From Cepaea nemoralis (Eukaryota; Mollusca; Gastropoda; Stylommatophora; Helicidae), in contig JACEFZ010005141.1 in NCBI GenBank assembly GCA_014155875.1, positions 804,001 through 868,000 of the forward strand: a DNA stretch of 64,000 nucleotides. Direction: 5' to 3'. Shown here piece after piece: positions 34,510 through 46,029 of this stretch. The notes beneath the pieces are model-generated. The model saw only the letters and a list, made by a program, of their open reading frames with translations. It was not told the origin of the DNA and did no database searches. The first letter of the stretch is position 1; every line of letters begins with the position of its first letter. The position numbers were made by a program, and so were the translations under genes.

Positions 34510-35363
34510 TTACCGGCATCCCCACATCCGCAACCTCACACCACTAAGGGGTCGAACATCTGGAGCCACTCGCCCGACTCATCGCCCAGCGTGGTTCCCA
34601 ACTCCTAGAGGAGGTAATCCCAAAGGATAGTAAAGTGCAGGGGAGGCGAACAATCACGTGGAAGCTCTTCTGAGGGTAGATGGTCCGATCGTTAAGAGGC
34701 TCAAGCACCACATTGAGGCATTGAGGTCAGCCTTCTATCTGCATTACGCCTACACCTACCAAATCCGAAATATCGAAAATGGAGACGTTATGTTGTACCA
34801 CAAAAAACCTAGGCGGGACCCATGAGTTGATAAACCACACTACAGCAGCCGCAGAGTGGTTGGCAGAGCATGATGAGAGCTGATTCGACACCAACCAAAT
34901 CGACCGCCCCAACACCAAGTGGGTCTTTGTAAGGTGGGTGCAAGTCAAAGTGAAGGCGATCCTCACTCCCCAAATTCTATTAGGGGCAGGGCGACTGCCG
35001 GACTGGCTGCGGCAAAGGAAGGGGTTGTGCGCGTTGGACACATACAACGACAACCTCTGTCTGTTCCGATGCCTAGCCGTCCACTACGGCGCAAGGTCAG
35101 ACCATTACACCACCGCAGTCCGGGCGCTGGCACAAAGGGTGTGGGGCACTGACACCCCAGACAAGCCAGGCTTGGATTCGTTAAAAGAGTTTGAGGAGAA
35201 GTTGAAGTTAGGGATCCGCGTCTACAAGCCAACCGAAGAGGGGGTGCTGCGATTGGTAAGGCGGCCCGCGAACTATGAACGCATCGGCACCAAGCTGATG
35301 ATGATCAGGGCTTATGAAAATTGTCACGGGACCACTGGAGTTAACAATCAGATGATAGATTGA
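34510..35363 (+). pseudogene. Polinton-type DNA polymerase B, N-terminal remnant
   Basis: Three overlapping frames read colinearly: LEPLARLIAQRGSQLL (about 34560), YQIRNIENGDVMLYHKKP (about 34755) and LPDWLRQRKGLCALDTYNDN to CLFRCLAVHYGA (about 34990-35090). The LPDWL...DNLCLFRCLAVH block is what I associate with the N-terminal, pre-exonuclease region of polymerases in Polinton and adintovirus-like elements; this rests on memory, not a search. The exonuclease and polymerase motifs are absent, so about three quarters of the gene is lost. At least one frameshift near 34815 and a stop near 34890. Confidence 0.6.
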
Positions 35364-37550
35364 CAGAGACAGTCGGTATAGACAGCTGCAACTTTTTGTT
35401 GATAGTGGGGAAACACTTCCATCGGATTTAAAAAAAAAAAAAGTCCTTGAGATTTCCCCAAGACACAGGAAAATTGTCGGCATGTTGTTTTGCCCGAATC
35501 TCAAGATGAAAGGAAAAGCGCCGTCTTGATTTGGTTGACGCTAGGGCCACCTGTTGTTGACAGGGAATGACGTCACTCGGACAATCCCCGACTAAATCAT
35601 AACTTATTTGCCGCCAGTGTGAAAAATGGAATTAAACAAGACTGAAGTGTTTGGCTAGCTCTGTTCAAAATTAGGAAAGAATCTATTGTGTTCTATGTCA
35701 ATTAAAGTTGATGAACATGTGTCTTGCATGGCAATGTGTAGATTCAATTCAGGATAGAGCTGGTTTACATAAGGTATTCACTAGATAGCATTTAGGTATA
35801 AGTAATGTAGGATAGTCTGGTGATAGAGTTTAGGACTTGAGCATAGTGTTGTTGCTTTGTGGTTAGGTATTCTAGGAGTGTCGGTGACAGTAGGCAGTTG
35901 CGTTGTTAAACTAGCCGGTGTGAGATGTCAGTTGGCTCAGCTAGTTGAGAATAGTGTAGTGGGATGATATTTAGAGAGATTGAGGATGGTTGGGGGATAG
36001 GGGAAATGTCCAATGGTGGGATCTTCCAGTGGGGGGGGGGGGGTGTCCTACTGGGGTTCTGCACTTTGCCTTTGGTCTTCCCTTGTCTTACCCTAACTCA
36101 GACCGATGTGATGAGCTCCTCTGCCCTATGACAGAGTTTAGTCTCCTGTTAAATATCTGGGTGCGGCCGTCGGCCTGCACTCATCTAATAGGGGTCAGTG
36201 TCGGGTTGCTCTCACCAGGTGTGTTCTCTCTTTCACAGGTTCCACTCAGGTTATGAAGAAAACAAGCTGAAACATCACTGTTTAAGTTTATGGCTATTTC
36301 AGTGAAGGAAGTTATATTCAGCGGCTTGTGCACTGGGCCCATAATCAAGAGGGTCAGAAGGAACATGGCTTTGTTGAGCAAAAACAGATGATTATCTAGG
36401 AGTAATTCCTTAGTGATAGGGTTCACCAAAGTTGGGTGAGGTATTTTCCATACCACATGTAAAAAGAACACTAGTGATTACAGAAGGAACAGGAACAACG
36501 AACATAGTGTTTTTCTCAGTTATTAGATTCCTGTGGAACTGTAATCGGTAACTTTGTAATCGTGAGGACTCTAGGACATTTAGAAATGAACCATTTTGTT
36601 TCAAGTGACAGTGAGCTGTATTTCACGTTACAAGGATTGTTGTTAACTCTCAGAACTGTAGGGACATTTAGTAACACTGTGTGTGATCAATTCAGGATCA
36701 GTATTGGACTATATCCGTGATTGGTGACCAGGTATCTGGATTATCAAAGAGCTACTGGAGGAAGTCAACATCTGGCAGGAGGGACACATCGTTTGGTGAG
36801 GTCATTGTGTGCTGAGCTATGATGATGTTGTGTGGCCATTACCGGGATGCTCTGACTGTGCTCCTGAGCTGTTCGGTATGATTCTGCAGACACACTAGAG
36901 TATACAGCATACATTCTACACATACACTTCTCACATACATACACTTTTCTTCATTAAATTAATTTGTTATTAAGTTTAGAAGCTAGAGTTGTATGGTAGT
37001 GGGGATTGAAAGAGAGATAGAGGGATCCAGTGACCAACGGGGTGTTGTGAACAGAATCTTGTGGATTCTCCAGAATAATGATATGGGGTTAAAAAGAATG
37101 TGGGTGTTGATTCCCCTCACCCCAGGGACGACACTAAAAATAATTACACGACATTACTGGGAGATCGACAACGGGATCTTTTGTCAATGGGATCTCTTGA
37201 CAACGGGATCTTTTGACAATGGGATATCTCAACAATGGGATCTTTTGACAATGGGATCTCTAGACAACGGGATCTTTTGACACGGGATCTCTCGATACGG
37301 GACGGTGATATCATATTAGTGAGGATCCAGCTAGGGTGAATGTGGATAAGAGTTAAGACACATATCTTGCCTGTTCACACTTCACACGTCTATTTAGGTC
37401 TTTGGTCCTAAATCTACTCTTGTCCTTCAGAGATTGTTTTGTGTTGTGCTGTGTGGTGTTAAATATATAGATACATTTTAATTAGTGACTATCTATATAT
37501 TGGTTTTGGAGAAAATTTACACTCAACCTGCTGACTCACTTCTCTGTAAT
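35364..37550. other. Non-coding, probably gypsy 5' LTR/leader plus lost polymerase region
   Basis: No polymerase motifs are present. TGTTGTTGACAGGG near 35552 could open an LTR and 'tggtgaccagg' near 36728 resembles a tRNA primer-binding site, but no second LTR exists for comparison. A poly-G run is at 36030-36043. A minisatellite is described separately. Confidence 0.4.
37155..37305. repeat. Minisatellite, ~22-bp units of GGGATCTTTTGACAA
   Basis: Six to seven alternating copies of GGGATCTTTTGACAATG and GGGATCTCTTGACAACG with small variations, in the leader upstream of the gag-like frame. Confidence 0.85.
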
Positions 37551-39480
37551 ATGGCCAATACTAAACTAGATATGATAGAACTAAGGGCAAAGGGGGAGGC
37601 AATGGGCTTGTTGGGTTCTGCACTAACAGATTACATACAGGAGGTGGAGAGGGATTTTCGTCAAGCAGAAAAGGAAGATCGGAAGGCCGAAATGGAATTG
37701 AGAAAGATGGAGTTAGAAACTAAGAGGATAAAAGCTGAGCAAGCCACTAGAAGGCTGGAACTTGAAGCTGAGCAAGCAGCTAAGAAACTTGAAGTTGAGC
37801 AAGCAGCTAAGAAACTTGAAGTTGAGCAAGCAGCTAAGAAACTTGAAGTTGAGCAAGCAGCTAAGAAACTTGAAGTTGAGCAAGCTGCTAGGCAACTGGA
37901 AGCTTAGCAAGCGGCAAAGAATCTTGAAGCGGAGCAAGCTGCTAGGAGATGGGAAGCTGAACAAGAAGCTCAGAAAAGGGAGCACGAGTACTGGATGCGG
38001 GAACTCGAGCTTAAGAGGCAATCTAGTGGGGAAACTGAGGGAGCAGTGGGAGGCTCCTCTCTCCCTGGCTCAACCCAAGTAGGTGGACATAGTTACCATG
38101 CTATGAAGTTTCCTCTAGTGGTCTATGAGGAAGACAAAGAGAAGATCGACCAGTACTTACAACGCTTCGAGGCCATGTCTGTTGCTATGGGTCTGGATCA
38201 TGACAAATGGTGTCTTAAGTTGTCTCAGGGATTACGCGAGACCGGTTACGAGGTTTATTCTCGCCTGCCGCGAGGACACGAGAACAATTACGATGAATTG
38301 AAAACGGCTCTGCTGAAACGTTTCAAAGTTACGTCACATACCTACCAGAAAAAATTTTGAGCAGCGAAACGAGAACTGGGAGAGTTGTTTGCCACCCACA
38401 GTCTGCGTCTGACACCCTTATCTCCATAAGTGGATGGATTTGGCTGGGTTCGCACATGACTATGAGAGTCTGGAAGAGCTCATGATAGTCGACCAGTTGC
38501 GGAAGCAAATGTCGAACCTTCTCAGGACATTCCTGGGAGAACAAGGGGCGGACCGTATTGACATCGTGACTAAATTGGCAGAACGGTTCATCGAGGTACA
38601 TGGGGAGGCGGGGGAAAACCTTTCCACAAACACCAAAAGTCAGGAGAAACATGACTGGAAGAAATCCAAAAACACAGGAACCAAGAGAGGGGAACCTTAT
38701 GTAAACACTTCAGAGGAGAGTTTAGAGAAGACGAAGGAGGGAAGCAAGAGCACCTCGAGCTCTGCACCAAAGCGACAGTGGTCGGAGAAGTGGTGTTTGA
38801 TTTGTAAGTCACCCTCTCACAATACGAGGGAATGCAAATCGAAGACTAAGAGCCCTCACTTCGCGGCATGTAAAGTGACTCCAAAGGTGGGTGTCACTGA
38901 AAATGCCAAGGTCGACAAGGAAGCTCGCCACCAGGAGAGCTCACTAAAGTCTGGCACGAGAAAATCCAGGACAGGGAAATGGTGCAAACACTGCAGGTCA
39001 AACACGCATAATGCTATTGACTGCAGGGTTATGTCAGGAGACTCTCATTTCGTCATGTGCCCAGGGAAACCTAAGGTGGAGTCCACCGAACAGCTCGAGG
39101 CCAAGGAAGAGACTCCAGACCAGGATAAACCACCTGTAGTGGAATTGATAGAGGTTAACGGCCGACAAGTTGAGTGTCTATACGACACTGGACTGGACGG
39201 GGAGGCCGTGATTTCTGTGGATCTGGTACACCCAGATCAATTCACAGGTGAGACCATGGAGATACAGTCTGCACAGAAGAGTGTTGTAGCCATGAAGTTG
39301 CCAATTGCCAAAGTGGAGATTCGATCAAGATATGTCACCGGCACAATCAAGGCCACTGTATTGACCGATCCCATTTTCCCGTCATCCTCGGTTGCCGGTA
39401 TGTCTATCTGGGAATGCCCAGGGAGCCTATCCATATGGGAGCAATTCAGACTTGCTCTCAGACGAGAACTGATTAGGCAG
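37551..39480 (+). pseudogene. Ty3/gypsy Gag and protease
   Basis: ATG at 37551 starts MANTKLDMIELRAKGEAMGL. A coiled coil follows, with a 9-residue repeat (EQAAKKLEV) four times at about 37780-37890. The capsid-like region reads YHAMKFPLVVYEEDKEKIDQ then LDHDKWCLKLSQGL. Zinc knuckles: WCLICKSPSHNTREC and WCKHCRSNTHNAIDC. A retropepsin-like segment at about 39140-39390 has the active-site block LYDTGLDGEAVIS, where the usual DTG is kept. Lesions: TAG at 37905, TGA at 38358, frameshift near 38420. The RT and RNase H that should follow are absent. Confidence 0.85.
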
Positions 39481-40003
39481 AAGCAATTGTCACTAACCCA
39501 CTGCCGGGGGATTTGCGAACTGCCCAGAGTGAGGATGCAATCTTACGTCCTTGCTACAAGAAGCTGCAGAGAAGTGCTGATCCACCAAAACGGGGGCAGT
39601 ACTATATGAAGAATAGGATACTCTACAGGAGAGCCGGAAGGGGAGACAACCTACACGGTCAGTTGGTGGTCCCGAAAGCCTACCGTTCCCAAATTCTTCA
39701 TATGGGGCACACCATCTCATTTAGTGGGCATATGGGTATTGCCGCCACCATGCAACGAATTTCCTGCCATTACTATTGGCCGGGAATGACCGGTGATGTG
39801 CGTCGGTATGTGAAGTCATGCCCTGAGTGCCAGAGGGTGGCACCGAAACACTGGACAGCGCTGGTGGTCTTGGGTGAAATGCCTATCATGAACTCTCCTT
39901 TTGAGAGGGTAGCCATCGACATCGTGGGTCCACTTCCTAGGACTAGGAAGAGGAATATGTACATACTCACCATGGTGGATTGCTGTACGATGTGGGGTGA
40001 AGC
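39481..40003 (+). pseudogene. Ty3/gypsy integrase, truncated
   Basis: An open stretch reads AQSEDAILRPCYKKLQ, then the zinc-binding HHCC region: HMGHTISFSGHMG and KSCPECQRV, and the core start FERVAIDIVGPLPRTRKRN with the first catalytic aspartate, then ILTMVDCCTMWGEA. It stops at about 40003 where it meets the opposite-strand packaging ATPase. The second and third catalytic residues and the 3' LTR are missing. Polintons also encode integrases, but the arrangement straight after Gag-protease favours gypsy. Confidence 0.85.
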
Positions 40004-40460
40004 CCCTTATCCTTGGAATGGAAGAGCGCCACCCACTGTGTCTGCGCCCTGAGGCCTTTCGCAACGGCGTTGTACTTCTGGGTTTGAAACCACAGACTTT
40101 GCTGGCATGTTGCCCGCTAAAAGCTAGATAAGTCAACATAATCCGCTTCTGTGCAATAGCGTCCTCTGTGCTGCAGTCATCAATGATGTATTACGTCGGT
40201 GTCCCCTGAAATATTTTATAGAAGGCCTCTAGCCATTTGAGCAGCTGATCACTGGCGTCAAATATGAAGACCTCAGGATCTGACCACACCCACGGCCGGG
40301 CCCGGTATGTTTCATTGTATCATACCGAAGGGCAAGCAATGACAATATGCTCGAAAACACCCCTGTACGGGCCTTCCAGGAGGTCGAGAATGAATTCTGT
40401 TTTACCACACGATGTGGGGTCCGTGATGATGGCCAAGTGTGGCTTAAGCGGGAACTTCAT
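40004..40460 (-). pseudogene. FtsK/A32-type packaging ATPase, decayed
   Basis: ATG at 40460-40458 opens MKFPLKPHLAIIT. Walker A reads DPTSCGKT (first glycine changed to D), and Walker B is YIIDDCS at about 40180. TGA near 40321 and TAA near 40201 interrupt it, and a frameshift near 40090 precedes TQKYNAVAKGLRAQTQWVALF. The C-terminal end is cut off at the gypsy junction. Such ATPases pump DNA into capsids in Polintons, adenoviruses-like relatives and large DNA viruses. Its start codon shares a base with the stop of the capsid-like gene (TAATG). Confidence 0.8.
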
Positions 40461-41713
40461 TAATAAACAGCACTAACAAATCTCCTGATGTCGATGTTCA
40501 GCTTTCTGTCCATAACCAAATAAAAGTAGCAGTATAGTGGCCCCGCCAATTCAATCTCTTTCGTGATCTGGAGAGTGATGCCCTCAGAGCCGTTCTCTAC
40601 ACACTGGCCGCTGCCGAGAAGATGGTCATCGTCGGAGGCCCGGAAGTCCAGCCACAAGCAGAATTTTGTCGTCAAGTACTTGCCTAGACTGACATCGAAC
40701 AATCCTAGCTCTTTGGCGACTGCGCTTGTCTCTAGGTGTCTTTTGAGGCCACCGGCAAAGAATTTCCTCGCTTCATCCCAGAGCTGGTGTGGCGCTAAGC
40801 TGTGCACAAATAGCTGATTGGCTTGTCCTTCTACGATGACTTCAACTTTGGTGATCTGCAGGTTATAAAACAACTCTGTTTGGCCTGCAAAATCTTTGTG
40901 TTTGGTGGGATCCTCCCATAATAGGAGAATGCCTTTCAAAGACTTACACGGGGTGTTCAGATTGATGTTCCATATCGAGTCCTCCTTTATCTGAGGGATC
41001 CGTCTATGCCGTAGGACCCGCTAGTAGAACACTACCATACGGTTTTCATACATGCTCCGAATTAGCCAGGCCAACGTGGGCTCAGTGACTACTTCGTACT
41101 CGAGACAGATGTTTTCTAGGGAATATGTGGAATTGCCGGCATCTTTGCCAGTTGCGCGAATCACATGGGAAGCGTCATTAAAGGTCAACTCAATCTCCAG
41201 CCAATAACTAAGAGCAGATTGGTAGAAGGGTGCATGTGTTTCAAGCAGCTCAAAGTCTAGTGGCATGTAATACCTGTTTTTGAAGGCCTTTTTGATGGCC
41301 ACGTCTGGTGCATTGGCGGGGGGCAGAACGACAGCATCTGCTGCGCCAACATGCGCCTTGGTCACATTCATGCCGGTGCTTGTATCGATGCGTTGATACA
41401 CAGCGCTCGTCCGCTCCGATTGGCTCTTCCAAAGATCCAGGTAGACGTTGTAGACGTCACTGTCCACAAGAGAGAAGACTTCATTGCCGGAGAGCCTAAC
41501 AGTCAGCTTTTGAACCAGTGCTCGGCCGAGGTTCTGAACCACGAACCAGTTGACATCAGGGGAGCTGAGGGCGACATTGAAACCCAGCTGCATTGACCCA
41601 GGCACGATAACATCATGTGCACCGAGATTTGGGAAACGAACTAGTAGCTGTTGCTTCGGGCCAATCGTAGATGGATTGTTGGTCACAATGATCGTTTGCT
41701 GCAATCCTTTCAC
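40460..41713 (-). pseudogene. Major-capsid-protein-like gene, one nonsense codon
   Basis: A 417-codon frame interrupted only by TAG at 41021-41023. Segments include VRFPNLGAHDVIVPGS, YYMPLDFELLETHAPFYQ, NINLNTPCKSLKGILLLWE and SEGITLQITKEIEL, ending FVSAVY. Beta-rich character, two halves of similar size and the position next to the packaging ATPase fit a double jelly-roll major capsid protein of the Polinton/adintovirus type. The assignment rests on remembered family resemblance and context. No ATG at the N-terminus in frame; the start may be lost or lie across a frameshift. Confidence 0.65.
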
Positions 41714-41817
41714 ACCGAGCGGCTCCCAGAGACAGCGTTAAGGGTTAAGCTTACGACCATACGCACTTGAAGACATGGCTAGGTGTCTATTGTTGTTACT
41801 TCGTAGCAAAATCTATT

Positions 41818-43106
41818 ATGGATAGAGTTGAGTTGACTGGATTTGATGGCGAAGAGGGGCCGCCTGAAACGGGCAAGGAAGAGACAAGCTTCATCGACGA
41901 ATTTGATATCGACAATCCCCGCACTGTTAATGCCGAGTGGCCAGATGTGTCACTGGGGGACCCACCCCCCAGCTTACAACATGAAGTAGAAATCAGCGCC
42001 ATTAATGACTATTTTAGAAGGGTGGAGTCGAAGTGGGGTGTGAGACCCATAACTGGCATAGATTATACAAAAATTAGGTTGGGTCGCAGGAATGCGCTCT
42101 ATGTTGGGGGAGAAAGGGTTACACGGTTAGATAATGGCTTGCAGTTAGCTTTGCGTACCCTCACAGCGAGTACCAGACGTGCATTGGGGTTTGAGGACAA
42201 AATACCACCAAAGGCTGTCACCATCCTCGAGCATACTGATAGTGCTCTGGCACAGGAACAAGCAGCTCTAGGGGGTGCAGATATTCGTGATGTCCCACAA
42301 ATAGCTTCAAATGTTTGCAATATCTTAGAAAGGGCCATGTCGAGCCCAGCAGTGCAGCTGGCTTTAGAACCCTCGCAAGTAGTAGACCAGTACCTGGAGA
42401 GAAAGGCCTACCTCCAGTGAGAGAACTCCAGGGACTCATGGCGCTTGACAAAGCGGTGACGATGATTAAAGGTAAGCTCACAACCTACCTCGTTATTATC
42501 GAACAGCAAGATAAAGAGATCACCAGATGGCGACGGAATATGTTGATAGCACCCAATGAAGAGAGTAGGGACTTTCAAGAGCAAAAGATTGCAGATATTG
42601 AAGAAGCTAAGAAGAGGATTTTAGTAGAAGTCTCTGAGTTACATAAAGACTTGTGCACCCAGTTAAGCCGGATCCGTGAAACCATTCATCGGGTGGTCAA
42701 TGAAGACACAACACTATGGGAGAAGCTGCAGACTCTGTTCTGAGAGCAGGGCATCACCATAGCAAGCATTCTCACAGCGATCGGCCTCTTAATTTCCACT
42801 ATCACCCTAGCCATTACTGGCAGCGGTGGTGGTGCACCCCCTACCCCACCGCCTGGTCTGCCACCTGGCCTTGGGGCTAAGGAATGGATTCAACAGAAGC
42901 TGAAAGACCTAGTGAGCCTTCTGGCCAGGCTAGCTGGTAAGGCCGCTGCGCCACTCCTGGGAATCATAGGCGGTATTATCTCCTGGCTTCTTAACTTCTT
43001 GAGTAAGGGTGTGGGATGGCTGGCTGGAAATCTCTGGGCATTAGTGATTGCACTCGGTGGCTTGCTGCTGCTGGCTATCAGAGAGCGGTTAACGAAGAAA
43101 CCATAG
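41818..43106 (+). pseudogene. Polinton-associated coiled-coil protein with C-terminal membrane segments
   Basis: ATG at 41818 starts MDRVELTGFDGEEGP. The N-terminal half is acidic and includes YTKIRLGRRNALYVGG. After a frameshift near 42400 comes a charged coiled-coil region (KEITRWRRNMLIAPN...), then TGA at 42741, then EQGITIASILTAIGLLIS (membrane segment), a Pro/Gly linker and a long hydrophobic C-terminus with AAAPLLGIIGGIISWLL and LWALVIALGGLLLL. It ends KKP at 43106, overlapping the convergent minus-strand gene by 18 bp. Function unknown; a virion membrane or penetration role is only a guess. Confidence 0.6.
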
Positions 43107-44231
43107 GGCCACTAGATCGACTGCAACACCCCCAGCAATGAGTGCCTTCTTTTCGTTTTGTTGCTGCAGCCCTGCTGCTTTATCAGTTATGCGGCTGGTG
43201 GTGGACTGCATCACCAGCGGCTGAGCAATGCTGGGCAGCTCTACCATAGGGTCTGGGGCATTAATGGCAGTTTTCAGGCCACACTTTAGGCCTGGCTCTG
43301 CGATGATGATCATGTTGTTATATCCAGCTATCTGGCCAATGCGGAGCAGCATGTCCCTGGGGGGCCATATACAACCCCATTCCAAAGACATAATTAACTT
43401 TTGAGCTCGCGTTTTGTAGCACGTCCTGATACTTTTTGATGGCTGTCGCGAAATTGATGGGCGCAGAGATGGCGTCTTCTACTAATGCCAGGAATTGCTT
43501 CTGGGCATCAAACGCCGGTCCAGTTCCCAGAATGCGTGTTCTAGTCTGCACCTGGGCCCCTAAGATGGCCCACACATAGGTTCAAATGCTGTCATTTATT
43601 CGCTCAACCCCGGGGTGAGTGAAGCCCTGTGACTTGTTTAGAACGAAAGCCCACCAGGTGTAGTCAGCCTGAGGATCATCTTGCGAGATGTACTCTATGT
43701 GTAATACATTGTTCGATGTCTTTTGTGTGAATGATAGTCGCTTTGGGTCATATACACCACCTTGGCCGTCATTCAGGATGTGATAACCACTGTGCATCCA
43801 GTAAATGTATACTCTCCCCAACCCATTATTCCTCCCGCTCCGTCTCCAGTTTTCATTCTGGGAAATCCCGAGATCCGCACATATGCGTTGATAGGCTCTT
43901 ACATTGTAGGGATTTTCATAGGCGATCTAACCCTGGTCTTGTGGTAGAGCCACATGCATTTCTTTGAGGATTCGACAGATGCTCCTGCGCGGACACCCCA
44001 CTGTGGCACACCATACAGCGAAGTTTACTTGGTTTTGCCAGAAATGCATCGGTTTGCTATACCAGGCTTGTACAATCTGGTCTGACTCCAACCGGTATTT
44101 TTCAAACACATTGGGGAACTGTGTCTGAAAGGCTCATGTATGTCCATCTTCGTGAGATCCTTTATTTGCGCAAATGGGTATGCCCCAACCGCCGGGTTGT
44201 TGGCGTCCTTGTTGAACTCGTAAACGACCAT
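43089..44231 (-). pseudogene. Polinton-associated protein with C-terminal membrane segment, decayed
   Basis: ATG at 44231 starts MVVYEFNKDANNPAVGAYP. Further on: QAWYSKPMHFWQNQVNFAVW (about 44030-44085), GRVYIYWMHSGYH, DDPQADYTWWAFVLNKSQ, TYVWAILGAQVQTRTRILG and, at the end, ALIAGGVAVDLVALWFLR, a single membrane segment. Lesions: frameshift near 44120, TAG near 43927, TGA near 43582, frameshift near 43362. The start is only 16 bp from the divergent plus-strand gene at 44248, suggesting a shared promoter. Function not known. Confidence 0.6.
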
Positions 44232-44656
44232 TATTAGCCATGCTAATATGTATATCACACTTAGCAACGTCCAACATGGAGAACTCATCCCCCTCAACCC
44301 AGTCCTAGACAATCATGATGGTGTCCTAAAGGTGGCTATCATGGAATTGTTGTACTACCCCGCGTGGGCAAATATTTTCGAGGAGCTGGAAAATAACTGG
44401 TTCACCTTTAATAATGGGGTTGTTACTATCCCTGAGGGCTATTATGATGTGTGCACCCTCAACACACAGTTCTTTGAGCCTCAGAAGCTTTCTCTGACAC
44501 TAAACCCTGCAACTGGTCTCGTAAGTATTAGCAGTGGTTTGTTGGATCTTTTCTTTGCCTCGGGAGGGCCAGGCAGGGCTCTTGGGTTCACCCGTCAGAT
44601 TCCAGGCACTAAAGTATCAACCGCGCAGATGTTTCCTAACCGTATCTCTATATATA

Positions 44657-45234
44657 TGCTTCAAGTACCTAGGAAGTATAATATCATCAAATGGCAGATC
44701 AGAAGACGAGTTCGATATAGGTGCAATAAGGCAAATCAACTCATTGGACAAATGGCACCAATACTAAAGAACAAACATGTATCAATAACTACTAAGAAAG
44801 CACACACAATCTTCCTACCAACTCTGTGCTACCAATGCCAAACCTGGACAATGACAGAAAAAGAGAAAAGAAAAATCACAACAACATAAATGAGGTTCCT
44901 GAGAAGAATACTCAACGTATCAAGAAGAGATAAGATCAGAAATGAAGAAATCAGAACTAAAGTGGGGGTTAAAGCTGCTCTAGATTTTATTAGGAAGCAG
45001 CAAGTCAAATGGTTTGGCCATGCAAGTAGGCTACCAGTCAACAGCATGCCACAACAAGCAATGATGTACAGACCAGATGGAAACAGAGGAAGAGGCCGAC
45101 CACGTAAACGTTGGACGGAGGGAATAACAGAATCCATGGGAATGTCGATATACGAAGCCCATAACCGGGCACTCTCACGAAGTTTATACTTCACCTCGAC
45201 ACCGCAAGGTACAAGAGGAACATGATGAGATGAG
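44657..45234 (+). mobile_element. 5'-truncated LINE nested in the Helitron, (GATGA)n tail
   Basis: Frames read FKYLGSIISSNG, then FLPTLCYQCQTWTMTEKE, MRFLRRILNVSRRDKIRN, QVKWFGHASRLP and GRGRPRKRWTEGI, ending near TPQGTRGT with a GATGA tail. ATCTCTATATATA is present on both sides (44644-44656 and 45235-45247). Related copies with the same tail are at 53725-53822 and 57960-58395. Confidence 0.88.
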
Positions 45235-45705
45235 ATCTCTATATATAAAATCCAATGTGTGTCCGGATGTTATTGATGCGTTCGTGAACGGTCCATCCGA
45301 TTGAGATAAAATTTTCTACATGTTTTCTTCTCATTCCCGTGCAGCGAACTGTCATAGTTTGTTAGTGTACAAACAGTTATTTACTTAATAAAATTTAAAA
45401 TTTTAATTTACATTATAATTTATATATAGCAAGGGGACTTAACTTAAGAAAAGTTATATCAAGGGACATAACTTTTAATAGCATTGCTATATATTTTATA
45501 TATAATTGTTGCATTGTTATCAAAGCTTTATAAACTGTTTGTCTATAGTTATTTACAGGCATATGCGTTATAATATATAATGAAAAAATCTTTAAGGCAC
45601 TTTTAAAGTTTTCATAAAAATAATGCATCTATTTTAAATATGTTAAAATTTTCAAACTCATCTTATTATTTCTCTTTGACATCTATACAGTCATCCTAGC
45701 ATTCA

Positions 45706-46029
45706 TTGGGTTTTCGTGAACCCAGATACAAGCCACAAGTCAAGACCAACATGAAAGCACCGGCAAACATACAGCTGTGGAGAATCAGACTAGGCAATTG
45801 GAAAGACACAAGGGAAAACCCATTCTGCAGAGGGTGCCGAGAAAACAACACCATCAAACACTACTTACTAGTATGCAACAAGTACAAAAGAGAGCGAAGG
45901 GACCTGAGAGAGCACTTCATCAAAACTTTGAAGCCAATGACAATGACGGAGTGTCTGCACATAAACAGCAACCCAGAAACACAGCGACTGGTCAGACAGT
46001 TCCTATGCAGAACAGGAAAGACCGTATAA
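45706..46029 (+). mobile_element. LINE C-terminal zinc-motif scrap inside the Helitron
   Basis: The frame includes IQLWRIRLGNWKDTRENPFC and CRGCRENNTIKHYLLVC, a C-x2-C...H...C motif typical of LINE C-termini, ending in LCRTGKTV. It is followed by A-rich sequence. No other part of that LINE is visible. Confidence 0.65.

Noticed and set aside
39481..40003. Polinton's own integrase
   Set aside because: It follows Gag and protease on the same strand and has gypsy-type zinc-finger spacing; the Polinton integrase is probably lost.
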